A stretch of 64,000 nucleotides of DNA, taken from NCBI RefSeq assembly GCF_019443405.1, contig NZ_CP080376.1, positions 2,170,001 through 2,234,000 of the forward strand, given 5' to 3'. Made by a program: the position numbers and the translations under genes. The stretch is from Brevundimonas sp. PAMC22021. Lineage in GTDB: Bacteria; Pseudomonadota; Alphaproteobacteria; Caulobacterales; Caulobacteraceae. Shown one piece after another: positions 38,079-50,168 of this stretch. Numbering within the stretch: the first letter of the stretch is position 1; every line of letters starts with the position of its first letter. The notes beneath the pieces are model-generated. The model ran no database searches. It worked only from the letters and a program-made list of their open reading frames with translations, and was not told the DNA's origin.

Positions 38079-39260
38079 TCAGGCCAGCTCGACCGCCATG
38101 GCCACGGCCTCGCCGCCGCCGATGCACAGCGACGCCACGCCCTTGGAGCCGCCCCGCGCCTTAAGCGCCGAGATCAGGGTCGCCAGCACCCGCGCGCCGG
38201 AGGCGCCGATCGGATGGCCCAGCGCACAGGCGCCGCCGTTCACATTCACCTTGGCGTGGTCGATGTTCATCTCGCGCATGGCGATCATCGGAACCACCGC
38301 AAAGGCCTCGTTGATCTCCCACAGGTCCACGTCGTCCACCGACCAGCCCGCCTTCTTCAGCGTCTTCTGCATCGCCGGCACAGGGGCGGTGGTGAAGTGA
38401 CCGGGCGCATGCGCGTGCGCGGCGTGGCTGACCACGCGCGCCAGGATCGGCAGCCCCAGCGCCTCGGCTGTGCTCTGGCGCGTCATCACCACGGCGGCCG
38501 CGCCGTCCGAGATCGAAGACGCGTTGGCGGCGGTGATGGTCCCGTCCTTGGAGAAGGCGGGTTTCAGCGTCGGGATCTTGGCCGGATCGGCCTTGGTCGG
38601 CTGTTCGTCGACGGCGACCGTCTCCACGCCCTTGCGGGTCTTGACCTCGACCGGGACGATCTCGGAGGCGAAGCCGGCTCCGGTCGCGGCGGCGCGGGCG
38701 CGGTTCAGGCTTTCGACCGCATAGTCGTCCATGGCCTGGCGGGTGAACTGGTATTCGGCCGCCGTCTCCTCGGCGAAGGCGCCCATCAGCTTGCCCGTGT
38801 CATAGGCGTCTTCCAGCCCGTCCAGGTACATGCTGTCGGAGATCACGTCGTGGCCGATCCGGGCGCCGCCGCGGTGCTTGGCCATGACGTAGGGCGCGCC
38901 GGTCATGGACTCCATACCGCCGGCCACGATCACGTCGGCGGTCTCGGCCTTCAACGCATCGTGCGCCATCATCACGGCCTGGAGGCCCGAGCCGCACATC
39001 TTGTTGACGGTGGTCGCCTCCACATGCTGGCCCAGCCCGGCGCCGATCGCCGCCTGGCGCGCCGGCGCCTGGCCCAGACCGGCCGACAGCACGCAGCCCA
39101 TGTAGATCTGCTCGACCTTGTCGGCCGAAACGCCCGCGCGCTCGACCGCCGCCCTGACCGCGACGGCGCCCAGTTCGGTGGCCTTCACGCCGGACAGCGC
39201 GCCTTGGAAGCCGCCCATCGGCGTGCGCGCGACGGAGCAGATGACGACCGGATCGGACAT
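38079..39260 (-). CDS. Acetyl-CoA acetyltransferase (thiolase)
   Basis: 393 residues from ATG at 39260. Catalytic residues are visible: nucleophile Cys89 in NKMCGSGLQAV, His349 in GHPIGASGA, and Cys379 in LCIGGGEA. It catalyses reversible condensation or cleavage of acetoacetyl-CoA (or a longer beta-ketoacyl-CoA). In this operon it could feed propionyl-CoA from branched-chain amino acid or odd-chain fatty acid breakdown into the carboxylase. Substrate preference cannot be told from sequence. Confidence 0.93.
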   Translation of the reverse strand: MSDPVVICSVARTPMGGFQGALSGVKATELGAVAVRAAVERAGVSADKVEQIYMGCVLSAGLGQAPARQAAIGAGLGQHVEATTVNKMCGSGLQAVMMAHDALKAETADVIVAGGMESMTGAPYVMAKHRGGARIGHDVISDSMYLDGLEDAYDTGKLMGAFAEETAAEYQFTRQAMDDYAVESLNRARAAATGAGFASEIVPVEVKTRKGVETVAVDEQPTKADPAKIPTLKPAFSKDGTITAANASSISDGAAAVVMTRQSTAEALGLPILARVVSHAAHAHAPGHFTTAPVPAMQKTLKKAGWSVDDVDLWEINEAFAVVPMIAMREMNIDHAKVNVNGGACALGHPIGASGARVLATLISALKARGGSKGVASLCIGGGEAVAMAVELA

Positions 39261-39294
39261 GATGTTTCCCTGAACTTTCTTGTTGTTCTGCAGC

Positions 39295-41274
<1,980 letters not shown>

Positions 41275-41297
41275 TGCAAATCTCAGTCGATAAGGTT

Positions 41298-42035
41298 TCA
41301 GGTCTTAGCCAAACGCTGCAGCGCTGCCATGTAGCGGTAAATCTCTTCTCGCTCGTCCATAAACCCTTGCTTAAATTCACCTGCCGACAGACCTGACTTA
41401 ACTTGCGTAAGACCAAGTTTTTTCAGATAATTTCTGACGACCGGACCTGCAAACGTCCTAGTTTTCTTACTGAACTTAACACCACCAACATCCGTGTTAA
41501 TGCTAAACGACCGTCCACCGTCGGTTTTTTTCACTCTAGCTCCCGCCAGTTCCGACATCTTGATGAAGTCATTTGCAGATGTTGTGCCAAATCTATTGTC
41601 TAGCGCCTCAGTATTTTGAGACAGCCATTGGGAAATTTCGATCACAATCTGATCGACATTTCTTGCATTGCTATCCGGAAAATTATCAGCGGTCACATCT
41701 AGCGTGAAATTATATAGCAAATCATCATCTACATTCCGGCACAGAACCTTGTCATTTCTATGCAAAGAAGTGAGCATAGCAACGAGAGCAGTTCTCTTGT
41801 TTCCGTTATGGAATGCGTGATTTTTTATAAGGCTATGAAATAGAGCTGCGGTTTTTTCGGTAAGCGTTTTGTACTTATCCACACCTCCAATCCCAGTGTG
41901 CGGCCTTTGACACGCAGACTCTAGCAACCCCTCGCTCTTCACACCTGGAGGCGAGATAGGATCTTCGGATTTTTCAAATACATCTACAAGCTCAAAGTGT
42001 ATTCGACGAACATCTTCTACATTAGGAAACCACAT
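41298..42035 (-). CDS. Fic/Doc-family protein with C-terminal extension, AT-rich insertion
   Basis: 245 residues. The Doc-type active-site motif H73-A-F-H-N-G-N-K80-R81 lies in SLIKNHAFHNGNKRTAL, with the typical upstream GLLESACQRP block. Lysine in place of the Fic glycine matches Doc, which phosphorylates EF-Tu rather than AMPylating. Typical Doc is about 125 residues; here about 110 more follow, and residues 155-210 resemble a HicA-like fold. Two 60-base rows counted by hand have 40% and 35% GC, far below the flanks. The gene starts 6 bases after the pccB stop and ends 23 bases before pccA. No Phd-like antitoxin gene is adjacent. Confidence 0.85.
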   Translation of the reverse strand: MWFPNVEDVRRIHFELVDVFEKSEDPISPPGVKSEGLLESACQRPHTGIGGVDKYKTLTEKTAALFHSLIKNHAFHNGNKRTALVAMLTSLHRNDKVLCRNVDDDLLYNFTLDVTADNFPDSNARNVDQIVIEISQWLSQNTEALDNRFGTTSANDFIKMSELAGARVKKTDGGRSFSINTDVGGVKFSKKTRTFAGPVVRNYLKKLGLTQVKSGLSAGEFKQGFMDEREEIYRYMAALQRLAKT

Positions 42036-42041
42036 AATGCC

Positions 42042-43583
42042 TCACAACGGAATATTGTCGTGCTTCTTCCAGGGGTTCTCCTGGACCTTGTTCTTCAGCG
42101 TCCGCAGCGCCTTCACCAGCCGCCGCCTTGTCCCGTGCGGCATGATGACGTCGTCGATGTATCCCAGCCCCGCCGCCACGAACGGGTTGGCGAAGCGCTC
42201 CTTGTATTCGGCCTCGCGGTCCGCCAAGGCGTCAGGATCGCCGGCCTCCTTGCGGAAGATGATCTCGACCGCCCCCTTGGCGCCCATCACCGCGATCTCG
42301 GCCGAGGGCCAGGCGTAGTTGACGTCGCCGCGCAGGTGTTTGGAGCTCATCACGTCATAGGCGCCGCCATAGGCCTTGCGCGTGATCACCGTCAGCTTGG
42401 GCACGGTGGCCTCGGCATAGGCGAACAGCAGCTTGGCCCCGTGCTTGATCAGGCCGCCGTATTCCTGGCGCGTGCCGGGCATGAAGCCGGGCACGTCCAC
42501 CAGCGTCACCAGCGGGATGTGGAAGGCGTCGCAGAAGCGCACGAAGCGCGCGGCCTTGCGGCTGCTGTCGATGTCCAGCACGCCGGCCAGCACCTGCGGC
42601 TGGTTGGCGACGATGCCCACCGGCTGGCCGTCCAGCCGGCCGAAGCCGCACACGATATTGCGGGCGAAGTCGGCGCCGATCTCGAAGAAGTCGGCCTCGT
42701 CCACGACCTTCCCGATCAGTTCCTTCATGTCGTAGGGCTGGTTGGGATTGGCGGGCACCAGGGTGTCCAGGCTGGGCTCGTCCCGCTCCGGCTCGTCATA
42801 GCTGTCGCGCACCGGCGGCTTTTCGCGGTTCGACAGCGGCAGAAAGCCGATCAGGCGCCGCACCTCGGCCAAGGCCTCAAGGTCATTCTCGAACGCGCCG
42901 TCCGCCACGCCCGACTTGCCGGCGTGAACGCGGGCGCCGCCCAGGTCCTCGTGGCTGACCACCTCATTGGTGACGGTCTTCACCACGTCGGGGCCGGTCA
43001 CGTACATGTAGGAGGTGTCCTTCACCATGAAGATGAAGTCGGTGATGGCGGGCGAATAGACGTCGCCGCCCGCGCACGGGCCCATGATGACGCTGATCTG
43101 CGGAATGACGCCCGAGGCCAGCGTGTTCTGCAGAAAGATGTCGGCATAGCCGGCCAGGCTCTCGACACCCTCCTGGATGCGCGCGCCGCCGGCGTCGAAC
43201 AGGCCGATGATCGGCGCACCGTTGGTCAGGGCCATCTTCTGGATCTTGACGATCTTGGCCGCGTGCGCCCCCGACAGCGATCCGCCGAAGACGGTGAAGT
43301 CCTTGGAGAAGACATAGACCAGCCGCCCGCCGATGGTCCCGCGCCCGGTCACCACGCCGTCGCCGGGGATGCGCTGCTTTTCCATGCCGAAGTCGTGGGA
43401 GCGATGCTCCACGAACATGTCGGTTTCCTCAAAGGAGCCTTCGTCCAGCAGCACCTCGATCCGCTCGCGCGCCGTCAGCTTGCCCTTGGCGTGCTGGGCC
43501 GCGATGCGCGTCTCGCCCCCGCCCAGCCGGGCGACCGCGCGCCGGCGCTCCAGTTCGTCGATGATCGACTGGCTCATAGACAT
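42042..43583 (-). CDS. pccB: Propionyl-CoA carboxylase, beta (carboxyltransferase) subunit
   Basis: 513 residues from ATG at 43583 (ATG at 43577 also in frame). The two crotonase-like halves carry [54 protein letters not shown] and [20 protein letters not shown]. The ending HDNIPL is the classical PccB terminus. It transfers carboxyl from biotin of PccA to propionyl-CoA. First gene of the operon; its promoter should lie in the 213 bases shared with the divergent MFS gene. Confidence 0.96.
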   Translation of the reverse strand: MSMSQSIIDELERRRAVARLGGGETRIAAQHAKGKLTARERIEVLLDEGSFEETDMFVEHRSHDFGMEKQRIPGDGVVTGRGTIGGRLVYVFSKDFTVFGGSLSGAHAAKIVKIQKMALTNGAPIIGLFDAGGARIQEGVESLAGYADIFLQNTLASGVIPQISVIMGPCAGGDVYSPAITDFIFMVKDTSYMYVTGPDVVKTVTNEVVSHEDLGGARVHAGKSGVADGAFENDLEALAEVRRLIGFLPLSNREKPPVRDSYDEPERDEPSLDTLVPANPNQPYDMKELIGKVVDEADFFEIGADFARNIVCGFGRLDGQPVGIVANQPQVLAGVLDIDSSRKAARFVRFCDAFHIPLVTLVDVPGFMPGTRQEYGGLIKHGAKLLFAYAEATVPKLTVITRKAYGGAYDVMSSKHLRGDVNYAWPSAEIAVMGAKGAVEIIFRKEAGDPDALADREAEYKERFANPFVAAGLGYIDDVIMPHGTRRRLVKALRTLKNKVQENPWKKHDNIPL

Positions 43584-43796
43584 CCTCGCCCTGATGCGAC
43601 GCCGTCGCCGCCGTGGATCGACGGTCGCGGTTCGCGTGCGCCGGACGCCGCATGCGCCCGTCCCGACCCTCTGCGCCGGTCGTTCGATCCTGTGAAGGGG
43701 CGCCCCCAATGTCAAACCGGGGCAAGGACTTGCCGGCGACGGCGAATAAGGCGCGCATGGGGGCAACAGCCGTCCCGCTGAACCGTTTGCAGGCCC

Positions 43797-45500
43797 ATGC
43801 CGTCCGTCGCCGATACGCCCTCCCAAGCCTCGCCCCCGCCGGCCGACACGCCCCCCGCCATGCCGACCTCGCCGTGGGCCCTGCCGATCTTTCGGGCGGT
43901 GTGGCTGGCCAGCATGGCGTCGAACTTCGGCGGACTGATCCAGTCGGTCGGCGCCTCGTGGATGATGACCTCGCTGGACGCCTCGCCCCAGATGATCGCC
44001 CTGGTCCAGGCCTCGACCACGCTTCCGATCATGCTGCTGTCGCTTTGGGCCGGAGCGGTCGCGGACAATCTGGATCGACCCTGGGTCATGCTGTCGGCGC
44101 AGGGCTTCATGCTGACGGTGTCGATCGTGCTGGCCGCCTGCGCCTGGGGCGGGGTGCTGACGCCGTGGCTGCTGCTGGGCTTCACCTTCCTGATCGGCTG
44201 CGGCACCGCCATCAACAATCCGGCCTGGCAGGCCTCGGTCGGCGACATGGTCCCGCGCTCTGTCCTGCCCACCGCCGTGGCGCTGAACAGCATGGGCTTC
44301 AACATCGCCCGCAGCCTGGGTCCGGCCATCGGCGGGGTGATCGTCGGCACCTTCGGCGCGGCGGCGGCCTTTCTGACCAACGCCTTCAGCTATGTCGCCC
44401 TGATCGTGGTGCTGGCCCGCTGGCGCCCCGCGCGCCCGCCGCGCCTGTTGCCGCGCGAGAAGCTGGGCATGGCGATGGAGGCGGGGCTTCGCTACGTCGC
44501 CCTGTCGCCCGGCATACGACGCGTGCTGTTCCGGGCCTGTGTCTTCGGCTTGGCCGCCAGCGCCGTGCCGGCCCTGATGCCGCTGGTGGCGCGCGACCTA
44601 GTGGGCGGCGGACCGTTCGTCTACGGCCTGCTGCTGGGCGCTTTCGGCGTGGGCGCGGTCGGCGGAGCCCTGTCATCCACCCGCCTGCGGCAGCGTCTGT
44701 CGGCCGAATGGATCGTGCGGGTCGCCTCGATGGGTCTCGCGGCCGGGGCCGCCGGCGCGGCGCTCAGCCCCACGCTGGTTCTGACCCTGCCGTGCCTCGC
44801 CCTTGCCGGCGCCGGCTGGGTGCTGGCGTTGTCGACCTTCAACGTCACGGTACAGATATCGGCCCCGCGCTGGGTCGTGGCCCGGGCGCTCGCGCTTTAT
44901 CAGATGGCGGCCTTTGGCGGCATGGCGGCCGGCAGCTGGATCTTCGGCGGCCTGGCCGGGGATCATGGCGTAGCCACCGCCCTGCTCGCCGCCGCGGCGG
45001 TTCAGCTCGGCGGCGCGTTGCTGGGCTTCCTTCTGCCCGTCCCGCGCATGCAGATGCTGGACCTGGATCCGCTCGGTCGTTTCCAGGAGCCGGAGACCGC
45101 CGTCCCGGTCGAGCCGCGCACCGGCCCGGTGGTGGTCACCATCGAATATCGGATCGCGCCCGAGCGGGTCGTCGCCTTCCTCCACGTCATGACCGAGCGC
45201 CGCCGCATCCGCCGCCGCGACGGCGCCAAGCACTGGACCCTGCTGCGCGACCTGGGCGAGCCCGACCTGTGGATCGAGCGCTATCATGTGGCGACCTGGC
45301 TGGACTATGTCCGCCACAACCAGCGCCGCACCAAGGCCGATGTGGACAACAGCGACGCCATCCTGGCCCTGCATTCCGGCCCCGAGCGCCCACGCGTCCA
45401 CCGCATGATCGAGCGCCAGACCAGCACCCTGCCCTGGTCGCGCCATGTCGATCCGCGCGAAATGACCGACGCCCTGACCGACCCGACCCGCTCCACATAA
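43797..45500 (+). CDS. MFS exporter (EntS-like) with extra C-terminal domain
   Basis: 567 residues. About 415 residues form a 12-helix MFS transporter of the EntS/MFS_3 group ([55 protein letters not shown]). From about residue 450 a soluble domain follows ([40 protein letters not shown]), which resembles the antibiotic biosynthesis monooxygenase (ABM) ferredoxin-like fold. The transported substrate is unknown. A longer overlapping frame from 43613 is a shadow. Confidence 0.9.
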   Translation: MPSVADTPSQASPPPADTPPAMPTSPWALPIFRAVWLASMASNFGGLIQSVGASWMMTSLDASPQMIALVQASTTLPIMLLSLWAGAVADNLDRPWVMLSAQGFMLTVSIVLAACAWGGVLTPWLLLGFTFLIGCGTAINNPAWQASVGDMVPRSVLPTAVALNSMGFNIARSLGPAIGGVIVGTFGAAAAFLTNAFSYVALIVVLARWRPARPPRLLPREKLGMAMEAGLRYVALSPGIRRVLFRACVFGLAASAVPALMPLVARDLVGGGPFVYGLLLGAFGVGAVGGALSSTRLRQRLSAEWIVRVASMGLAAGAAGAALSPTLVLTLPCLALAGAGWVLALSTFNVTVQISAPRWVVARALALYQMAAFGGMAAGSWIFGGLAGDHGVATALLAAAAVQLGGALLGFLLPVPRMQMLDLDPLGRFQEPETAVPVEPRTGPVVVTIEYRIAPERVVAFLHVMTERRRIRRRDGAKHWTLLRDLGEPDLWIERYHVATWLDYVRHNQRRTKADVDNSDAILALHSGPERPRVHRMIERQTSTLPWSRHVDPREMTDALTDPTRST

Positions 45501-45501
45501 G

Positions 45502-45534
45502 AAAAACGGCGGCCCTCCGTCAGGAGAGCCGCCG
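45502..45534 (-). terminator. Intrinsic terminator between convergent genes
   Basis: Arms CGGCGGCCCTCC (45507-45518) and GGAGAGCCGCCG (45523-45534) with loop GTCA pair at 11 of 12 positions. On the minus strand the stem is followed by TTTTT, so it ends the YflT-like transcript; it starts right after the MFS stop and may serve that gene less efficiently. Confidence 0.85.
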
Positions 45535-45560
45535 CTCATCAGTCAGCGCGCGGATGCGCC

Positions 45561-46208
45561 TTAGCGGTACTGGGCCCGCTCGCGCTCGATCTGCTCGCTG
45601 GAGTACGGGTCGGCGTTCGGATCAAAGGCCGACCAGCCGGTCTGCCGATAGGCTTCGCCACGCGTCGTGGCGTCGAAGCCGCGACGTCCGTTCAGGATGC
45701 CTTCCAGCCGGTCGCGATCGTGATCGTCGGCCTTGATGCTGACCAGGGTGCCGCCGCGACGCACGCCCTCGGCATAGACGTTGGCCTCTTCGTCGCTGTG
45801 GCCGGCTTCCTTCAGGGCGCCGAGGAGGCCGCCCGTCGCGCCGCCGATCGCCGCGCCCGCCGCTGCGCCGACCGCCGTCGAGGCCAGCCAGCCGGCGGCG
45901 ACCACCGGACCGAGGCCCGGAATGGCCAGCATGCCCAGACCCGCCAGCAGGCCGCCGGCCGCGCCCAGCACGCCGCCGGTGGTCGCGCCCTTGCCGGCGC
46001 CGTCTGCGGCATCGTTCTCGCCATCGCCGTTGCGATCGCCCAGCGGGCCGCCGGCGGCGCGATCAGGGTGCGAATGGCCGGCGTGCCAGTTGTCGGTGTT
46101 GTTCGAGACAATGCTGATGCGGTCGTGATCGACGCCTGCGGCTTCGAGGTCCGAGACGGCGTCGAGGGCTTGCGAGTGGCTGTCGAACAGTCGTGTGATG
46201 GTCGCCAT
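45561..46208 (-). CDS. YflT-like stress protein with glycine-zipper core
   Basis: 215 residues. N-terminal TRLFDSHSQALDAVSDLEAAG and DRISIVSNN match the YflT/general stress 17M domain. The middle (about 75-135) is a Gly/Ala-rich, membrane-like zipper (AAGGLLAGLGMLAIPGLGPV, AAAGAAIGGATGGLLGAL). The C-terminus is polar (GRRGFDATTRGEAYRQTGW) and ends EQIERERAQYR. The function is not established; a role in envelope or osmotic stress is family-based inference. AAAGGAGG precedes the ATG. It lies 47 bases downstream of the lipoprotein gene. Confidence 0.82.
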   Translation of the reverse strand: MATITRLFDSHSQALDAVSDLEAAGVDHDRISIVSNNTDNWHAGHSHPDRAAGGPLGDRNGDGENDAADGAGKGATTGGVLGAAGGLLAGLGMLAIPGLGPVVAAGWLASTAVGAAAGAAIGGATGGLLGALKEAGHSDEEANVYAEGVRRGGTLVSIKADDHDRDRLEGILNGRRGFDATTRGEAYRQTGWSAFDPNADPYSSEQIERERAQYR

Positions 46209-46255
46209 GGGGCGCCTCCTTTGGTGTGTTGGTGCGAGAGGGGCTTGGGCGTGCG

Positions 46256-46606
46256 CTACTGCGCGCTCACCACGCCCTTGTAGTCGACCGAGACCGTGGT
46301 CTGGGCGCCGTCGCGGCTGGCGGTGGCCGACCAGACGCCCTGGTCGTTCTGGCTGAGCGCGCCGACGTCGGTGTAGCCCTGCTTTTCGATGGCTTCGCGC
46401 GCCTGGCCTTCGGTGAAGGAGTTGGCGCCGGGCGTCAGGGCGCCCTGCTGGGACGTGTCGGCGGTATCGACGGCCGGGTTGCGCGGCGCTTCCGACGAGG
46501 AAACGGCCGGGCCTTCAACGGGTCCGGTTTCGGGTGCGGCGTCGTTGTCGCCGCAGGCCGCCAGCAGCGACGCGGTCGCCGCGAGGGCGAGAACGGGTTT
46601 GATCAT
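46256..46606 (-). CDS. Small lipoprotein with PepSY-like C-terminus
   Basis: 116 residues. Lipobox LLAAC (signal MIKPVLALAATASLLAAC), then an Asp/Pro/Ser-rich linker of about 45 residues. A short domain ends the protein (EGQAREAIEKQGYTDVGALSQ, GVWSATASRDGAQTTVSVD) and resembles a single PepSY unit, a fold often found in periplasmic inhibitors. No partner is evident. Same strand as, and 47 bases upstream of, the YflT-like gene, so they may be co-transcribed. Confidence 0.78.
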   Translation of the reverse strand: MIKPVLALAATASLLAACGDNDAAPETGPVEGPAVSSSEAPRNPAVDTADTSQQGALTPGANSFTEGQAREAIEKQGYTDVGALSQNDQGVWSATASRDGAQTTVSVDYKGVVSAQ

Positions 46607-46745
46607 GGGCTTTCCCTTCCGAGGTTGCCCAGTGGGAAGAACCCTGTCCCCCTATGGTTCCCCTGCGAGGCGAGAAGCCGCGCCCCGTTCGCCTTTCGCG
46701 CGCGCCGTCGCTATAGAAGCCGGCCCATCCGCAATCGACCTCGCC

Positions 46746-47765
<1,020 letters not shown>

Positions 47766-47859
47766 TCATGCCGCCCGCAAGCTTGGCTGCAAACCTCCCT
47801 TAAGGGCTGCTTGGTAACGGGAGTCCGGACCCCCTTCTTCCCCTCCGGAGCCCTCCCCA

Positions 47860-48534
47860 ATGAACCGCCTCGCCCGCAAGGCCGCCGTGGCCGTCGCCCT
47901 CGCCGCCGCGCCCGCCGCGGCCCTCGCCCAGGTCCCCGGCCCCATCGCCGTCGGCGCCCAGGTCGGCACGCCGGGTTTCGGCGCCAACATTCAGTTCGCG
48001 CTCAACGACCTGGTCGTGCTGCGCGGCGGCTACGACGTGCTGCAATGGGACCGCGACGACAGCTATCAGGACGTCGATTACAATGCCGAGATCGACTTCA
48101 AGTCGCCGGGCGCCTTTGTCGACCTGCACCCGTTCCGCAACAGCTTCTTTGTCTCGGGCGGCGCCTATTTCGGCGAGCGCGGCGTGGACCTGGACGCCAC
48201 CCCGACCCGTGACGTGCGCATCGGCGGCGTGACCTTCACCCCCGCCCAGGTCGGTCGCCTCGACGGCCGCATCGACCTTGAGGACACCGCCCCCTTCGCC
48301 GGCATCGGCTTCGACAACACCTTTACGCGCGGTGGCCGGCTGGGCTTCCGCTTCACCGCCGGCGCGGTGTTCGGCGATGCGCCGGTCGTGGACCTGCAGT
48401 CCAGCGGCGGGACCTTCTCCGACAATCCCCTGTTCCAGGAGCGCCTGCGCCAGGAAGAGGCCGAAATCCAGGAAGACGCCGACGACTACAAGGTCCTGCC
48501 GGTCGTGCAACTGGGCCTGAACTACCGCTTCTGA
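47860..48534 (+). CDS. Outer membrane beta-barrel protein
   Basis: 224 residues. Signal peptide RKAAVAVALAAAPAAALAQ, then amphipathic strands (VAVGAQVGTPGFGANIQ-type, VLRGGYDVLQWDRDD, FFVSGGAYFGERGVDL) and a C-terminal phenylalanine (LGLNYRF). A 20-residue acidic helix (ERLRQEEAEIQEDADDY) precedes the last strand. It resembles small eight-stranded barrels; no function can be assigned. Confidence 0.8.
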   Translation: MNRLARKAAVAVALAAAPAAALAQVPGPIAVGAQVGTPGFGANIQFALNDLVVLRGGYDVLQWDRDDSYQDVDYNAEIDFKSPGAFVDLHPFRNSFFVSGGAYFGERGVDLDATPTRDVRIGGVTFTPAQVGRLDGRIDLEDTAPFAGIGFDNTFTRGGRLGFRFTAGAVFGDAPVVDLQSSGGTFSDNPLFQERLRQEEAEIQEDADDYKVLPVVQLGLNYRF

Positions 48535-48581
48535 GGCTGACCAACGGGGACAGGGCGCCGCCGGGCCGCTAGAAGGCGGCG

Positions 48582-49406
48582 ATGAGCGCCCTGCCCGTGT
48601 CCGAACTGATCGCCCTGGTCGCCGCTCTGGCCGCCGCCGGGCTGATCGGAGGCTTGATCGCCGGCCTGTTCGGCGTCGGGGGCGGGACCGTTCTGGTGCC
48701 CGCCCTCTTCTATGCCTTTGAGGCGCTGGGCGTGGGCGGCGAGGGCAATCTGCACACCGCCATCGGCACCTCGCTTCTGACCATCGTCGCCACCTCCTGG
48801 CGCTCGCTGGGCGCGCACCGAGCTTTGGGGGCGGTGGACGAGCAGGTGCTGAAAAGCTGGACGCCCTGGGTGGCGCTGGGCGGCCTGGTTGGGGCGGGCC
48901 TGGCAGGGATCACCAGCATGGGCGGGCTGGCGATCGTCTATGGCGTGTGCCTGACGCTGGTGGCGGCGCAGATGGGGCTTCTGCCCGAGCGGATGACGCT
49001 GCGGCGAGACCTGCCGACCGGATGGGGCCGCAGGATCATCGGCGGGCTGATCGGCCTGTTCTCGGCCCTGATGGGCGTCGGGGGCGGCAGTTTCGGCGGC
49101 ATGACCATGACCCTGTGCGGCCGGCCCATCCATCAGGCGGTGGCCACCGCCTCCGGCTTCGGCTTGGCGATCGGCGCAGCCGCGGCGCTCGGATTCGTGG
49201 TCTTCGGCTGGGATGCGGGCGGCCGGCCGCCGTTCTCGCTGGGCTATGTGAACTTTCCGGCGGGGATAATCCTTGGCTCGATCACCGTGCTGACCGCGCC
49301 GTTCGGTGCGCGGCTGGCGCACCGTATGAGCCGGACTCTTCTGAGAAAAACCTTCGCGGTCTATCTGCTGGCCACCGCGGCGTCGGTGTTGATCAAGGCG
49401 CTCTAG
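48582..49406 (+). CDS. Sulfite exporter TauE/SafE family protein
   Basis: 274 residues with about eight membrane helices. The two halves carry the family repeats GLIAGLFGVGGGTVLVPALF and GLFSALMGVGGGSFGGMTM, and HTAIGTSLLTIVATS and HQAVATASGFGLAIGAA. TauE/SafE proteins export small sulfur-containing or organic anions; the substrate here is unknown. It follows the barrel gene by 47 bases. Confidence 0.9.
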   Translation: MSALPVSELIALVAALAAAGLIGGLIAGLFGVGGGTVLVPALFYAFEALGVGGEGNLHTAIGTSLLTIVATSWRSLGAHRALGAVDEQVLKSWTPWVALGGLVGAGLAGITSMGGLAIVYGVCLTLVAAQMGLLPERMTLRRDLPTGWGRRIIGGLIGLFSALMGVGGGSFGGMTMTLCGRPIHQAVATASGFGLAIGAAAALGFVVFGWDAGGRPPFSLGYVNFPAGIILGSITVLTAPFGARLAHRMSRTLLRKTFAVYLLATAASVLIKAL

Positions 49407-49472
49407 TCAGGGGATGACCCCAAAGGGCGCACGGCTTTGCCACATTCTCGCCTCATCCCCTACCGACAAGGC

Positions 49473-50102
49473 ATGCGTCGGCTGCGTTGGGGGCCGGGGT
49501 CTCCGCGAGACAAGTCGATGATCGGCACGGCCGCTGCGTTCGCCATGCTCTGGGCAATGGTGTTTCCCGTCACTGATGCGTCTGCATCCGACGGTCCCAT
49601 CCCGTACGAAGCCGCAGTCGCTGCGGACTCGAACAAGAGCAAAACACCCGATGCGAGCATCGGTTCCGACGAACAAGCGGCCGGCGAAGATCACGCTCTC
49701 GACGCCCAGCAAGCCGAACTGATGGACGGCGATCCGGATTGGCGCCCGTCGGCGCGCCTCTATCATGCGGGCGGCGGCGGCGCGACGGGGCGGGATTCGC
49801 TGGGTTGCCAGCCGATCGCCATGCGCACCGTGGCCGTCGATCCCAAGGTCATTCCCCGCCGCACCCGCCTGTTCATCCGCGAAACGGTCGGCATGCGCCT
49901 GGCCGACGGCACGCGTCACGACGGCTACTGGTACGCCTCCGACACCGGCGGCGCGATCAAGGGCCAGAAGGTAGACCTGTTCACCGGCCATGGCCGCGGC
50001 TCCATGGCACAGGCCCAGCGCCTCAACATGCGCACCCTGACGGTCGCCGACGCCGGCCGCTTCGACGGCTGCCCCCCGCCCTGGGAAAGCGCCTCCAACT
50101 AG
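49473..50102 (+). CDS. 3D-domain (double-psi beta-barrel) secreted protein
   Basis: About 209 residues from ATG at 49473; ATG at 49518 is another option close to the signal peptide (MIGTAAAFAMLWAMVFPVTDASA). After a charged linker of about 70 residues comes a 3D domain: CQPIAMRTVAVDPKVIPRRT, then YWYASDTGGAIKGQKVDLFT with the aspartates that name the family. Related domains occur in lytic transglycosylases and RlpA-like proteins acting on peptidoglycan. It lacks the rest of MltA, so it may be a stand-alone enzyme or binding module. Confidence 0.85.
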   Translation: MRRLRWGPGSPRDKSMIGTAAAFAMLWAMVFPVTDASASDGPIPYEAAVAADSNKSKTPDASIGSDEQAAGEDHALDAQQAELMDGDPDWRPSARLYHAGGGGATGRDSLGCQPIAMRTVAVDPKVIPRRTRLFIRETVGMRLADGTRHDGYWYASDTGGAIKGQKVDLFTGHGRGSMAQAQRLNMRTLTVADAGRFDGCPPPWESASN

Positions 50103-50115
50103 GTCTGCGTCAGAC

Positions 50116-50157
50116 ACACAAAAGGGCGGCCGGTGCGAACCGGCCGCCCTTTTGTGT
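50116..50157. terminator. Perfect 19-bp bidirectional terminator
   Basis: Arms 50116-50134 and 50139-50157 are perfect complements with loop GCGA. The lower part of the stem is A/T-rich, giving a T-run on either strand (TTTTGTGTTG and its mirror). It lies between the convergent 3D-domain and Mpo1-like genes and can serve both. Confidence 0.93.
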
Positions 50158-50168
50158 TGTTTGCAGGA

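Noticed and set aside
43613..45736. 707-residue open frame on the same strand as the MFS gene
   Set aside because: Different frame, low hydrophobicity, Arg/Pro-rich; the MFS frame has 12 clear membrane helices.
46616..46665. EcfG-type promoter (GGAAC...GTT) upstream of the PepSY-like lipoprotein
   Set aside because: GGAAC is present on the minus strand but no CGTT lies at 16-17 bases; the nearby GGTTC is only 12 bases away.
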